A model generated the notes under the pieces. It searched no databases. It saw only the letters and a program-made list of their open reading frames with translations, and had not been told where the DNA came from. Positions 24,505 to 33,008 of a stretch of 39,343 nucleotides of DNA are shown here, piece after piece. Source of the stretch: a bacterium (GTDB taxonomy: Bacteria; CAIWAD01); contig JAUXWS010000059.1 in assembly GCA_030685015.1 (NCBI GenBank), positions 151,052 through 190,394 on the forward strand, given 5' to 3'. The first letter of the stretch is position 1. Each line of letters starts with the position of its first letter. The translations under genes were made by a program, and so were the position numbers.

Positions 24505-27080
24505 TGAGCCGCGTGCCCATCCCCATCCTGCTCCTGGCCCTGCTGTTGGCGGGGCTGGCCCGTGCCCAGGACACGCGGTTCGATCCGGAGAACTGCCTTT
24601 ACTGCCACGGCAAGCCGTGGATGGCGGTGCTGGATTCGGCGGGGGTCCGCAACTTCCACATCGACGAGAACGTCCACCGGGAGTCCGTCCATGGGCGCTT
24701 CGCCTGCCGGCAGTGCCATGTGGACATCGACCAGGTGCCGCACCGCACGCCTGTGCAGAAGGTGAACTGCGCCGTCGCCTGCCATGTGATCGACCCCTAC
24801 ACGGGCAGGGACTTCAGCCATCTCCAGATGGCCCAGGATCTGGCCAACTCCGTGCACGGCAAGTCGGGCAAGGGTGCCCTCGACCACCGCAAGCCGGTCT
24901 GCAAGGACTGCCACGTCAATTCCATCTACTGGCAGAAGCTGCCGAGCAACCTGGAGCGGGCCAGGAACAAGTGCCTGGCCTGCCACGAGAACTACAACGA
25001 GCTCGAGGGGGACTTCAAACACCTGGCCCTGCACATCAGCGAGAGCGAGTACTGGCGCACCCAGAAAAACTTCGAGGCCTGCATCCGCTGCCACACGGAC
25101 AACGAACTGGTGTCGGACAGCCTGGCCACCCTGCTCATTGACGGGACGATGGTCTCCAGCTTCCTCAAGTCCTTCCACGGGCGCGGCTTCAGTTTCGGTG
25201 ACCGCCGCAGCCCGGTGTGCGCGGACTGCCACGGCTACCACAAGGTGCTGAGCCACACGGACGAGCGATCCATGATCCACTCGTCCAACCTGCGGCAAAC
25301 CTGCAGCGCCACGGGCTGCCACGACGGCGCCACCGTCGCCTTCGCCACGGCCGGCTCCATGCACGACCTTTACCAGGGCGTCAAGGTGCACGTGTTGGTG
25401 TGGGTGAAGCGGGTGTACATCTGGCTCATCGTGCTCACCATCGGCGGCATGATGCTGCACAACCTGCTGGACTGGTGGTCCTGGCGCCGCCATCGCAAGG
25501 CCCACGCCGCAGCCGCGGCGAAGGCGGAGCAGGCGGGGGCGGTGCGCCGCGTCTTCCGGCGCTTGACGCCCGCGGAGCGCATCTCCCACGTCATCATGTT
25601 CGTCAGTTTCACGCTGCTCGCCCTCACCGGCGTCATCCTGTGGATTCCACCGGAGCGCTTCGGCACGCTGACGCACTGGGTGTATTTCATGCCGGTGCGC
25701 GACTGGAGCCACCGGGTGGCGGCCATCATGCTGACGCTGGTCAGCGTCTACCACGTGGGCTACGCCCTCTTCACCCGGCGCGGGCGCGCCTTGCTGGGGA
25801 CCATGCTGCCTGGTCCCTCCGACATCCGCCTCTTCTTCCACAACCTGGCCTTCATGCTGGGCAGGCGGAAGGACAGGCCCCCCTTCGGTTTCTTCAATTA
25901 CAGCGAGAAGATGGAGTACTGGGCCTTCGCCTGGGGCTCCCTCGTCATGACCGCCACCGGCATCATCCTGTGGTGGGAGCACCTGGGCAGCAAGTTCATC
26001 GTGGATCTTGCCCGCCTGGTCCACTCCCTGGAAGCGATCCTGGCCGTGGCGGCCATCGTCGTCTGGCACTTCTGGAATGTCCACTGGAAGCCGGCCCGCT
26101 GGCCCATGAGCGAAGTGTGGATCGACGGCAGGATGGGCGAGGAGGACATGGAGGAGGAACACGGCGCGCTGATGGCGGCGGACGCCGTGACGACCCACGG
26201 ATCGATTCTCATGCAGGAGGTGACGGGAACACCGGAGCGCCGCCGCCACACCCGCAAGGTGCTGGCCCGCACCCTGGGCTGGTCTTTTCTCACGTTGACC
26301 ATTCTCACCTGCGCGGCGATGGTCTGGTCCTTCCGTCTCTACCTCGGCTTGGGTGGAAGGGACTCCGACACCATGGTCGCCCAGTGGCTGAAGCGTCCCC
26401 TGGCCGACAAGGAGGCCGCCCTCGCCGATCCCACCTACCCGCTGCGGGTGGCCCACGAGGACGTGGACTGGCGGCACCGCCGCTTCCACGACCAGCAACC
26501 GGTGGTGGTGGAGGACAGCCAGTTGCGCCGCAGCGAGTGCCTGCTTTGCCACTCCCTGCTGCCGCATCAGGGGAATGTCAAGACCCGGTCCTACATCAAT
26601 CTGCACAGCCGCTTCATGTCCTGCGAGGGCTGCCACGCGCATCCCGTGGATCGGCAGCCTTCCAACTGGGCCTGGCTGGACCTGCGCCGCAACCCCGCCG
26701 GTCAACCGGACCTGCCCTACAAACTACTGTCGGAGCCCGCGGGCACGGGTCTGGGAAATTACACAAGCCTTCTGGGCCTGAAAGTGGATGGCGCCCACCT
26801 CTTTGCCGACCTGGACAGCGAGCGGGCCCGCGAGTACCTGGGCGGCACGGCGCCCATGACCCAGGCCCGCATGAAAGAGACGAAGGACCGCTTCCACGAC
26901 CGCATCCGGGCGGAACCGGGGTCCGGCGCCCAGTGCAGCGAGTGCCACGCCGCCGAGGGAGGCCTCCTCGACTACCAAGCCCTGGGCTTTGATGAAGGCA
27001 GAATCCGCCAACTGCGCAGCAGCGCCATAACCGCGAGCGTGACCGACAATGAAATCTTCTATCTGCCGCCGGCCTACTGA
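24504..27080 (+). CDS. Fused inner-membrane cytochrome: octaheme c domain + b-type cytochrome + triheme c domain
   Basis: This 858-residue single chain repeats the preceding three genes in order. It has a signal peptide (1-21). Eight c-hemes follow (about 31-272: CLYCH, CRQCH, CAVACH, CKDCH, CLACH, CIRCH, CADCH, CSATGCH), then an anchor helix (about 300-322). The b-type cytochrome domain spans about 350-545 (histidines in ISHVIM, WSHRVAAI, YHVGYAL, LVHSLEAI, VVWHFWNVH). A further helix (about 590-612) precedes three c-hemes (CLLCH about 680, CEGCH about 707, CSECH about 811). By family knowledge, CbcL-type proteins combine a multiheme domain with a b-type domain and oxidise menaquinol; the extra triheme C-terminus is unusual. 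ATG 24504 overlaps the previous stop (TGATG). GGAGGA lies at 24495-24500. Confidence 0.9.
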   Translation: MSRVPIPILLLALLLAGLARAQDTRFDPENCLYCHGKPWMAVLDSAGVRNFHIDENVHRESVHGRFACRQCHVDIDQVPHRTPVQKVNCAVACHVIDPYTGRDFSHLQMAQDLANSVHGKSGKGALDHRKPVCKDCHVNSIYWQKLPSNLERARNKCLACHENYNELEGDFKHLALHISESEYWRTQKNFEACIRCHTDNELVSDSLATLLIDGTMVSSFLKSFHGRGFSFGDRRSPVCADCHGYHKVLSHTDERSMIHSSNLRQTCSATGCHDGATVAFATAGSMHDLYQGVKVHVLVWVKRVYIWLIVLTIGGMMLHNLLDWWSWRRHRKAHAAAAAKAEQAGAVRRVFRRLTPAERISHVIMFVSFTLLALTGVILWIPPERFGTLTHWVYFMPVRDWSHRVAAIMLTLVSVYHVGYALFTRRGRALLGTMLPGPSDIRLFFHNLAFMLGRRKDRPPFGFFNYSEKMEYWAFAWGSLVMTATGIILWWEHLGSKFIVDLARLVHSLEAILAVAAIVVWHFWNVHWKPARWPMSEVWIDGRMGEEDMEEEHGALMAADAVTTHGSILMQEVTGTPERRRHTRKVLARTLGWSFLTLTILTCAAMVWSFRLYLGLGGRDSDTMVAQWLKRPLADKEAALADPTYPLRVAHEDVDWRHRRFHDQQPVVVEDSQLRRSECLLCHSLLPHQGNVKTRSYINLHSRFMSCEGCHAHPVDRQPSNWAWLDLRRNPAGQPDLPYKLLSEPAGTGLGNYTSLLGLKVDGAHLFADLDSERAREYLGGTAPMTQARMKETKDRFHDRIRAEPGSGAQCSECHAAEGGLLDYQALGFDEGRIRQLRSSAITASVTDNEIFYLPPAY

Positions 27081-28002
27081 GCGCCGGACATCGCTTCACC
27101 TTGTCGCCCTGGTGCTGGCCGCCCTCATGGTGCGCGTCGCGGCGGCCGTCGAGGTGCGTGTTCTCCAGAACCTGTCGGCGGGGACGACTTATCCCACCGA
27201 TCTGGCGGCGGACGCCCGCGCCAACGCCTATGTGGTGGACGGACTCAACAAGCGAGTCGTCGTGCTGAGTCCGCAGGGCCAGGTCCTGCGCGAGATCACA
27301 CACGAGGCCTTCGTCAATCCGGTGGGCAACGACGTCTGGCAGGACCGTCTCTACGTCAGCGATCCGGAGGCGGGCGCCATCTTCATCATGACCCTGGACG
27401 GCCGCCTCCTGCAGACCATCGAGATGCCCGGAAACTGCGATCCGGTGGACGTGCTGGCCCTGGAGGACAAGCTGGTGGTGTCGGACAACGACAACCATCG
27501 CCTGCTCTTCATCAGCTACGACGGCGCGCTGCTCAAGGCGATCGGGCGTGGCGCCGAACAGGTCCGTCCCATGCGCCGCATGGCCGGTATGACCCTGCCC
27601 GACGGCCGGCCCGGCGACCGGGTCGAGGAGTTCAAGTTTCCCGGCATCCTCTCCCGGCACCAGAACGGCTTCATGGTGATCGATGTGCTGGGCGGCCGCA
27701 TCCAGGCCTACACGCGGCTGGGGAACTTCGACCGGATGGTGGGCAGCTTCGGTACCGATGGCGACCGCCTCTACCGGCCCAAGGGTGCCTGCGCCTGCTG
27801 GAACGGCAAGGGCCTGCTCATCACGGACAGCTACATGGGCATGGTCCATGCCTATGACGAGTTCGCCCAAAGCCAGGGCCTGCTCACCCTGAAAGGCCAG
27901 CCCTGGCGGCTGGAGGGTCCCACGGCCATCGTCTGCTGCGGCGAATCCTGGTGGATCGTGGACAGCAAGGCGAGCCGCATCCTGCGCTTCGACATTCCTT
28001 GA
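27049..28002 (+). CDS. Secreted NHL-repeat beta-propeller protein
   Basis: The 317-residue protein has an N-terminal signal segment (about 15-33, 'SLHLVALVLAALMVRVAAA') and then NHL/SMP30-like blades such as 'YPTDLAADARANAYVVDGLN', 'DRLYVSDPEAGAIFIM', 'DKLVVSDNDNHRLLFIS' and 'GKGLLITDSYMGMVHAYDEF'. The sequence has cysteines (CAC, CC) but no CXXCH, so it is not a cytochrome. The gene overlaps the fused cytochrome gene by 32 nt and precedes the 18-heme gene by 19 nt, so its product probably acts in the same envelope complex, for example as an assembly platform. That role is inference from position only. Confidence 0.83.
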   Translation: MKSSICRRPTERRTSLHLVALVLAALMVRVAAAVEVRVLQNLSAGTTYPTDLAADARANAYVVDGLNKRVVVLSPQGQVLREITHEAFVNPVGNDVWQDRLYVSDPEAGAIFIMTLDGRLLQTIEMPGNCDPVDVLALEDKLVVSDNDNHRLLFISYDGALLKAIGRGAEQVRPMRRMAGMTLPDGRPGDRVEEFKFPGILSRHQNGFMVIDVLGGRIQAYTRLGNFDRMVGSFGTDGDRLYRPKGACACWNGKGLLITDSYMGMVHAYDEFAQSQGLLTLKGQPWRLEGPTAIVCCGESWWIVDSKASRILRFDIP

Positions 28003-28021
28003 GGTGGTGGAGGCAGTGACC

Positions 28022-30199
28022 ATGATCGGCCGAGCATCCTCCCGCCGCGCCCCGCTGCTGCTGGTGGCCGTGCTGCCGGCCCTGCTGGCGCAGGGGAATC
28101 CGGCGGCGGCCCAGCTCAAGATGGACCGCTCCAAGGAATGCGTGATCTGCCACATCTCGTGGGGCGAGGGCTATGAGAAAATGGCCCGCCTCCTGCCGCC
28201 GGTGGACCATCCCATTGTCATCGACGGCCGGGAAGCCCGCGTCTCCACCCAGGACATGTGCTGGTCCTGTCACGACGGCTACGTGGGGGATTCCCGCCGC
28301 TTTTTCCAAAAGGACGATCCGCACTTCCGACCGCCCGGCAACCCGGCGGCGGTGGCGGCCAGCGGCCTGCCGCGCGACCTGAACGGCGAGATCTATTGTG
28401 GGACCTGCCACACGCCGCACATCCACAAGATGGAGCGCGAGTTCGTCTACGTGCCCTTCCTGCGCGCTGAGGCGAACAACTCCGCCCTCTGTCTCAGGTG
28501 CCATTCCGACCGCGGCCGCCGCGGCACGGACCACCCCTTGCGCGTGCCACTGGAGGAGGGACTGCCCGCCGCGCTGGCCGGCCGCCATGTCTCGACCACC
28601 CAGGTGGAATGCATGACCTGCCACGACATGCACAGTCCGCACAAGGCCCGTCTGATGGAGGGCAACGACCGGACCCAGCTCTGCCGCAGCTGCCACGAGT
28701 CCAGCTTCGCCATCCTGCAGAGCGACCACCACCTCGCCCTCTCCCACCCGGACCTGCCCATCGGCGACTCGCGCAAGACGGCGGGCGCAGCGGACGCCTG
28801 CGCCGCCTGCCACCTCAGCCATGGCGGGCGCGGGCCAGCCATGTGGGCCTGGCCGTTGCCCGGAACGCGCAACGGCAACCAGGTCGTGCAGAACGGCGTG
28901 GACGCCCGCTGCCTCAGTTGTCACCAGGACAAGGGCGCGGCGGGGGCGATGAGCTGGGTGGGGCACGGCCATCCGCTGAACAAGCCGGTGCGCGAGCAGG
29001 ATCTGGCCTTGCCTCTGCGGGCCGGTGGCATGAGCTGCACCACCTGCCACGACCCCCACGCCTGGAGCGCCCTGCCCGAGCACGCCCCCGGCCCCGGCAA
29101 CGAGGAGGGAACGGCCCTCACCAGCTTCCTGCGATTGCCCGATGACGAGAACGGCCGTCTCTGCATCAATTGCCACCGCAGCCAGGCGCAGACGCTTGTC
29201 TCGGACCACAACTCCTTCAACTGGAGCGAGCCGAGCCGCGGACAGTGCACGTCCTGCCACAACACGCACGCACCCAAGGCTTTCAGCGACAACCACGCCA
29301 CGCCCGGCGTCTCGGAGTTCACCAGCCTCTGCCTCTCCTGCCACGGCGGAACGGGCCGCCACGGCGCCACACCGCTGGGCCGGCACGGTCATCCCCTGGG
29401 CGTGGCCCTGACGGGGAGCAAGGAGCTGCCCGCCTTCCGCAGCGACAACCTGCGGCCCTGGAGGCCGGGCCAGGCGGAACCGGCCGACGCCCGGCTCCTG
29501 GTCGGCTGCGAGTCCTGCCACGATCCGCACCGCTGGAATCCCGCCGGTCCGCCCTCCTGGCAGGGACCCAACGCCCGGGGCGACGACGCCAGCTCCTTCC
29601 TCCACGTGATCAACACCGGAGCCCAGCTCTGCGCCGCCTGCCACCCGCATGAGACCCAGGTGCTGGGCAGCGCCCACGACCTCAGCGCCCGGCGACCGGG
29701 CGAGAGCGCCTGCCGCGCCTGCCACACCACACACCGCGCCGTCTCCGATTGGGCCATCATCGCCAGCAGCCTGAGCGACGGCGAGATGGCGCAGGTGGCT
29801 GACGCCACGCCGGCGGGCAGCTTGGAGCGCAACCCTGGGAACTGGTCACCCGGGGCCCGCCACTGCCTCTCCTGCCACCGCGGGAACGGAGCCAGCCAAC
29901 GCGTTCCCGAAGCCTGGGGCCACCCCCAGAAGTACACGACCCTGGTGGGCAATGTGCGGCCGGACGGCCGCGCCATGCCTCTCTTCGATCATGAGGGCCG
30001 GACCCAAGGCGCCATCGGCCACGTTGACTGCACCAGCTGCCACAACCCGCACGTGGCCCATCCGGCGACCGGCGGCGAGCATGCGCCCGACTTCCTGCGC
30101 CAGGAGACAAGCGAAGCCATCTGCTCCGATTGCCATGGAGACAAGGCGCTGTGGAAGTACCGCTACTATCATTCGAGCGACAAACGGGTGCTGCCATGA
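28022..30199 (+). CDS. 18-heme c-type cytochrome (paired CXXCH type)
   Basis: The 725-residue secreted protein has a signal peptide (about 1-30, 'APLLLVAVLPALLAQG') and eighteen CXXCH motifs from CVICH near residue 41 to CSDCH near the end. Several sit in the 'CxxCHDPH/CHNPH' context typical of the doubled-CXXCH family (CTTCHDPH, CESCHDPH, CTSCHNPH). No transmembrane helix follows the signal. This size and density suits a wire-like extracellular or outer-membrane-associated cytochrome. ATG 28022 follows GGAGG (28009-28013) at good spacing; an in-frame GTG at 28004 adds six residues and is less likely. It is coupled to the NHL lipoprotein by ATGA. Confidence 0.9.
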   Translation: MIGRASSRRAPLLLVAVLPALLAQGNPAAAQLKMDRSKECVICHISWGEGYEKMARLLPPVDHPIVIDGREARVSTQDMCWSCHDGYVGDSRRFFQKDDPHFRPPGNPAAVAASGLPRDLNGEIYCGTCHTPHIHKMEREFVYVPFLRAEANNSALCLRCHSDRGRRGTDHPLRVPLEEGLPAALAGRHVSTTQVECMTCHDMHSPHKARLMEGNDRTQLCRSCHESSFAILQSDHHLALSHPDLPIGDSRKTAGAADACAACHLSHGGRGPAMWAWPLPGTRNGNQVVQNGVDARCLSCHQDKGAAGAMSWVGHGHPLNKPVREQDLALPLRAGGMSCTTCHDPHAWSALPEHAPGPGNEEGTALTSFLRLPDDENGRLCINCHRSQAQTLVSDHNSFNWSEPSRGQCTSCHNTHAPKAFSDNHATPGVSEFTSLCLSCHGGTGRHGATPLGRHGHPLGVALTGSKELPAFRSDNLRPWRPGQAEPADARLLVGCESCHDPHRWNPAGPPSWQGPNARGDDASSFLHVINTGAQLCAACHPHETQVLGSAHDLSARRPGESACRACHTTHRAVSDWAIIASSLSDGEMAQVADATPAGSLERNPGNWSPGARHCLSCHRGNGASQRVPEAWGHPQKYTTLVGNVRPDGRAMPLFDHEGRTQGAIGHVDCTSCHNPHVAHPATGGEHAPDFLRQETSEAICSDCHGDKALWKYRYYHSSDKRVLP

Positions 30200-31227
30200 C
30201 GCGGCCGCTGGTCATGATCCTGCTGACAGCCCTGCTGGCGGCGGGCTGCGCCACCGTGCGCCACGAGGGCCCCCGCGCCCTGGTGGCCGACGGCCGCGAC
30301 ACGCTCTTCCTGCATGAGGGCGACCTCTTGGCCCAAGTCCGCTCGGTCGAGGGGCTGGGCCTCAAGGCGCTGCGCTGGGTGACAGGCAGCTGCGTCACGG
30401 CCTCCATCGGGCGCCCGACGGACGTGGCGGTGGACGGTGAGGGGCGGGTGCTGGTCTGCGACGGCGACCTGTCCCGCGTGGTGCGGCTCAGCCCGGAGGG
30501 CTGCTCGCCCCGTCCCTTCGAGGTGTTCAGCGCCCCTGAGTTCGCCACGCCCACCGGCGTCGAGGTCTTTCCGGCCGGCATCGCCGTGGCCGACGCCGGC
30601 CGCGCCAAGGTCTTCCTGCTGTCCAGCGGGACGGGTCGCTTGGCCGGCGAGCTGAGCACCCCGGAGGGCTGGTCGCGCCCCGGACAGATGCACTGGGACG
30701 GCAGCCGCCTGCGCGTGGTCGACGGCGGCCGCCATGTGGTGGAGAGCTTCGACGCCCAGGGCCACTGGCTGGGCACCCTGGGGCGTGAGGGCGGCGGCCC
30801 CGGCGAGTTCCTGCATCCCGTGGCCGTGGCCGTCGATCCCGATGGGCAGGTGTGGGTGCTGGACGCCCTCAACCACCGCGTCCAATCCTTCACACCGGAG
30901 GGCCGCCATCTGCTGAGCTTCGGCGTCTACGACCATGCGCCGGGCGGTTTCATGTTCCCCAAGGGCTTGGCCTTCGACGAGGACGGCAACCTCTACGTCA
31001 GCGACGCCGGCTTCAGCCGCATCCAGGTCTTCAGCCGCACGGGGGCGCTGCTCTACTGGTTCGGCGGCCCCGGCCGCGAGGGGGACCGCTTCCTCATGCC
31101 CGGCGCCCTTTGCGCCCGCGGCAATCGCATCTACATCGCCGACCAGTACAACCGGCGCATCCAGGTCTACCGCTACCTGCCCTACCTCGCCGGCGAGGGG
31201 CTGGACGTGGGGGAGGCGCGGCCATGA
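30196..31227 (+). CDS. NHL-repeat beta-propeller lipoprotein
   Basis: The 343-residue protein has lipobox LAAGC (Cys18) and about six NHL blades. The clearest are 'RPTDVAVDGEGRVLVCDGDL', 'HPVAVAVDPDGQVWVLDALN', 'FPKGLAFDEDGNLYVSDAGF' and 'MPGALCARGNRIYIADQYN', each ending in 'xRIQVF/Y' strands. The product should be a lipid-anchored propeller in the outer membrane or periplasm. It lies between the 18-heme gene (ATGA overlap) and the beta-barrel gene (ATGA overlap), the tightest coupling in the operon, which suggests a part in building or stabilising the porin-cytochrome conduit (inference). Confidence 0.88.
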   Translation: MTRPLVMILLTALLAAGCATVRHEGPRALVADGRDTLFLHEGDLLAQVRSVEGLGLKALRWVTGSCVTASIGRPTDVAVDGEGRVLVCDGDLSRVVRLSPEGCSPRPFEVFSAPEFATPTGVEVFPAGIAVADAGRAKVFLLSSGTGRLAGELSTPEGWSRPGQMHWDGSRLRVVDGGRHVVESFDAQGHWLGTLGREGGGPGEFLHPVAVAVDPDGQVWVLDALNHRVQSFTPEGRHLLSFGVYDHAPGGFMFPKGLAFDEDGNLYVSDAGFSRIQVFSRTGALLYWFGGPGREGDRFLMPGALCARGNRIYIADQYNRRIQVYRYLPYLAGEGLDVGEARP

Positions 31228-33008
31228 TCACACGCCTCCTCTGCCGCATGCTGCTCGTCTGCTGCCTGGGCACGGTCGCGGGGGCCGCCTGGCAACCCGC
31301 CGCCTGGCCGCGCGTCCCCGCCTATCAGCCCAGTCGCGCCTTCACGCTGGACGGCTGGATCGACCACACCAGCACCTGGGTGAGCGACAGCAGCTACGCC
31401 GGCGCGTTCAACGAGGACCTCAGCCTGCACACGGCGCGGCTGGTCGTGGGCGCCCACGGCCGCCTGTCGCCGGCCGGCCGGGTCCGCTACCTGGTGCGGA
31501 CAGGCGCCACCCTGGCGCAGAACAGCCTGCACGAGCAACGGATCTACACGCCCGAGTTGCAGACCGATCTGGGCTGGACGCCGTGGTCGCGTCTCGAGCT
31601 GGGCCTCTTCGGACGCTACGGCTGGCGGCGCCCCAACGCCTTCCTGGTGGACAGCCTGCGCCTGCGCGATCTCATCCTGGGCGCCCGTCTCGCATCCCAT
31701 CCCACGGATCACACCGAGCTGTCGGTGGTGGCGGGCAACCGTCGCGTCCTCAATGAGCACGACGAATCCGACCATCGCTTCCTGCGCGCCGAACTGGAGC
31801 AGCGCCTGCCCGCCTGGAACCAGTTCATGCTGCGGGCCTGGGGCGAGAGCACCTGGTTCGGCCTGGCCGACAGCCTGGACTTCGACCTGCAACGCAGCCT
31901 GGCCGGCCTCAGCTTGGCCGGCGAAGTGCCCGGCGGCGTCCATCTGCACAGCAGCACGGCCCTGGTGCAGCGGAAGGGGGTCCGGCGGGTGCTGGGGCAG
32001 AACCGCGTGCGCTCGCAGCTGGGCTCCCATCGCCTGGCCGCCAACCTGGGGGCTGACTTCACCGAGCTGGACGAGCGCAATGTCACGCGCCACCACGCCG
32101 ACGCCTCCTGGCGCTGGATGCCGCTCACGGCCGTGGGCACCGAGCTGCGCCTCTCCACCGAGCGTGTCCAGCTGGACGATGTGGACCACAGCCACCGGCG
32201 CGACGCGCTGGCCCTGGCCGTGTGGGATTGGAAGCCCCTGGCCGGCCCCGCCGCCCGGCTGGAGGAGCAGGAGGCCCATCGCAGCTGGTCGCAGCCCCTG
32301 CGCCGCGCCCTCTGGTTGAAGCGCGCCACCACGCTGCGCGGCGAGCTGGGCGGCGGCTGGGCTGAAACGCGCCAGTATGGCAAGGGCATCACGGGGCGAG
32401 GCAGCCTGGAGCTGCTCACGCCGGTGGAGCCCCTGCCCTGGCTGGGGCTCAGCTTCCGCGAGCTGGTGCGGGGTGATCTCTTCCGCATCCAGGACCTGGA
32501 GGTGGTGCCCCTTGGCGTGGACCAGCTCCAGAAGGAAGTGGACAACATCCTGGGCTTCGGCACCACCCTGCTTCCGCACGGCACCATCCAGGGCGGGCAT
32601 CGCATCGAGTGGCGCCGCCACGTGGGCAGCACGCTGGTCTACAGCGGCGACACCCTGCGCAACACCCTGCACAACGAGCTGTGGATGAAGTGGCGGCGGC
32701 CCCGCCTGCAGGCCCAGGCCTCGGGCATGGTGATCCACCATCTGGTGGAGGAGGATCCGGTCGGACTGGAGCACCGCCTCTCGCTGCACCTGCGCTGGCA
32801 GCCGGTCAGGCTGGCCTCCCTCAACGTGCGCGGCGTGTGGCGGCCCGAGCATGACCCGCTGCCCGAACGCATGTGGCTGCGCTCCTTTGTCGAGTTCGAG
32901 ATGAACAAGCTGACCCTGAGCACCGACCTGCGCTTCGTGGGCGATCCCGCCCACTTCGGCGATAGGGACACGGAGGCTTGGGTACATGTGGTGCGGAGGC
33001 TCTGGTGA
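31224..33008 (+). CDS. Outer-membrane beta-barrel, putative porin of a porin-cytochrome conduit (ExtI-like role)
   Basis: The 594-residue protein has a signal peptide (about 1-21). The body is mostly alternating amphipathic strands with charged turns, for example 'ARLVVGAHGRLSPAGRVRYL', 'TDHTELSVVAGNRRVL', 'LQAQASGMVIHHLV' and 'LTLSTDLRFVGDP', ending in the aromatic-terminal strand 'WVHVVRRLW' typical of barrels. There is no heme motif. Its size would allow a barrel of twenty or more strands, comparable to sheath proteins such as MtrB/PioB or the Geobacter porins, though I see no family-specific motif. Position between 18- and 12-heme cytochromes supports a conduit sheath. Confidence 0.75.
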   Translation: MITRLLCRMLLVCCLGTVAGAAWQPAAWPRVPAYQPSRAFTLDGWIDHTSTWVSDSSYAGAFNEDLSLHTARLVVGAHGRLSPAGRVRYLVRTGATLAQNSLHEQRIYTPELQTDLGWTPWSRLELGLFGRYGWRRPNAFLVDSLRLRDLILGARLASHPTDHTELSVVAGNRRVLNEHDESDHRFLRAELEQRLPAWNQFMLRAWGESTWFGLADSLDFDLQRSLAGLSLAGEVPGGVHLHSSTALVQRKGVRRVLGQNRVRSQLGSHRLAANLGADFTELDERNVTRHHADASWRWMPLTAVGTELRLSTERVQLDDVDHSHRRDALALAVWDWKPLAGPAARLEEQEAHRSWSQPLRRALWLKRATTLRGELGGGWAETRQYGKGITGRGSLELLTPVEPLPWLGLSFRELVRGDLFRIQDLEVVPLGVDQLQKEVDNILGFGTTLLPHGTIQGGHRIEWRRHVGSTLVYSGDTLRNTLHNELWMKWRRPRLQAQASGMVIHHLVEEDPVGLEHRLSLHLRWQPVRLASLNVRGVWRPEHDPLPERMWLRSFVEFEMNKLTLSTDLRFVGDPAHFGDRDTEAWVHVVRRLW

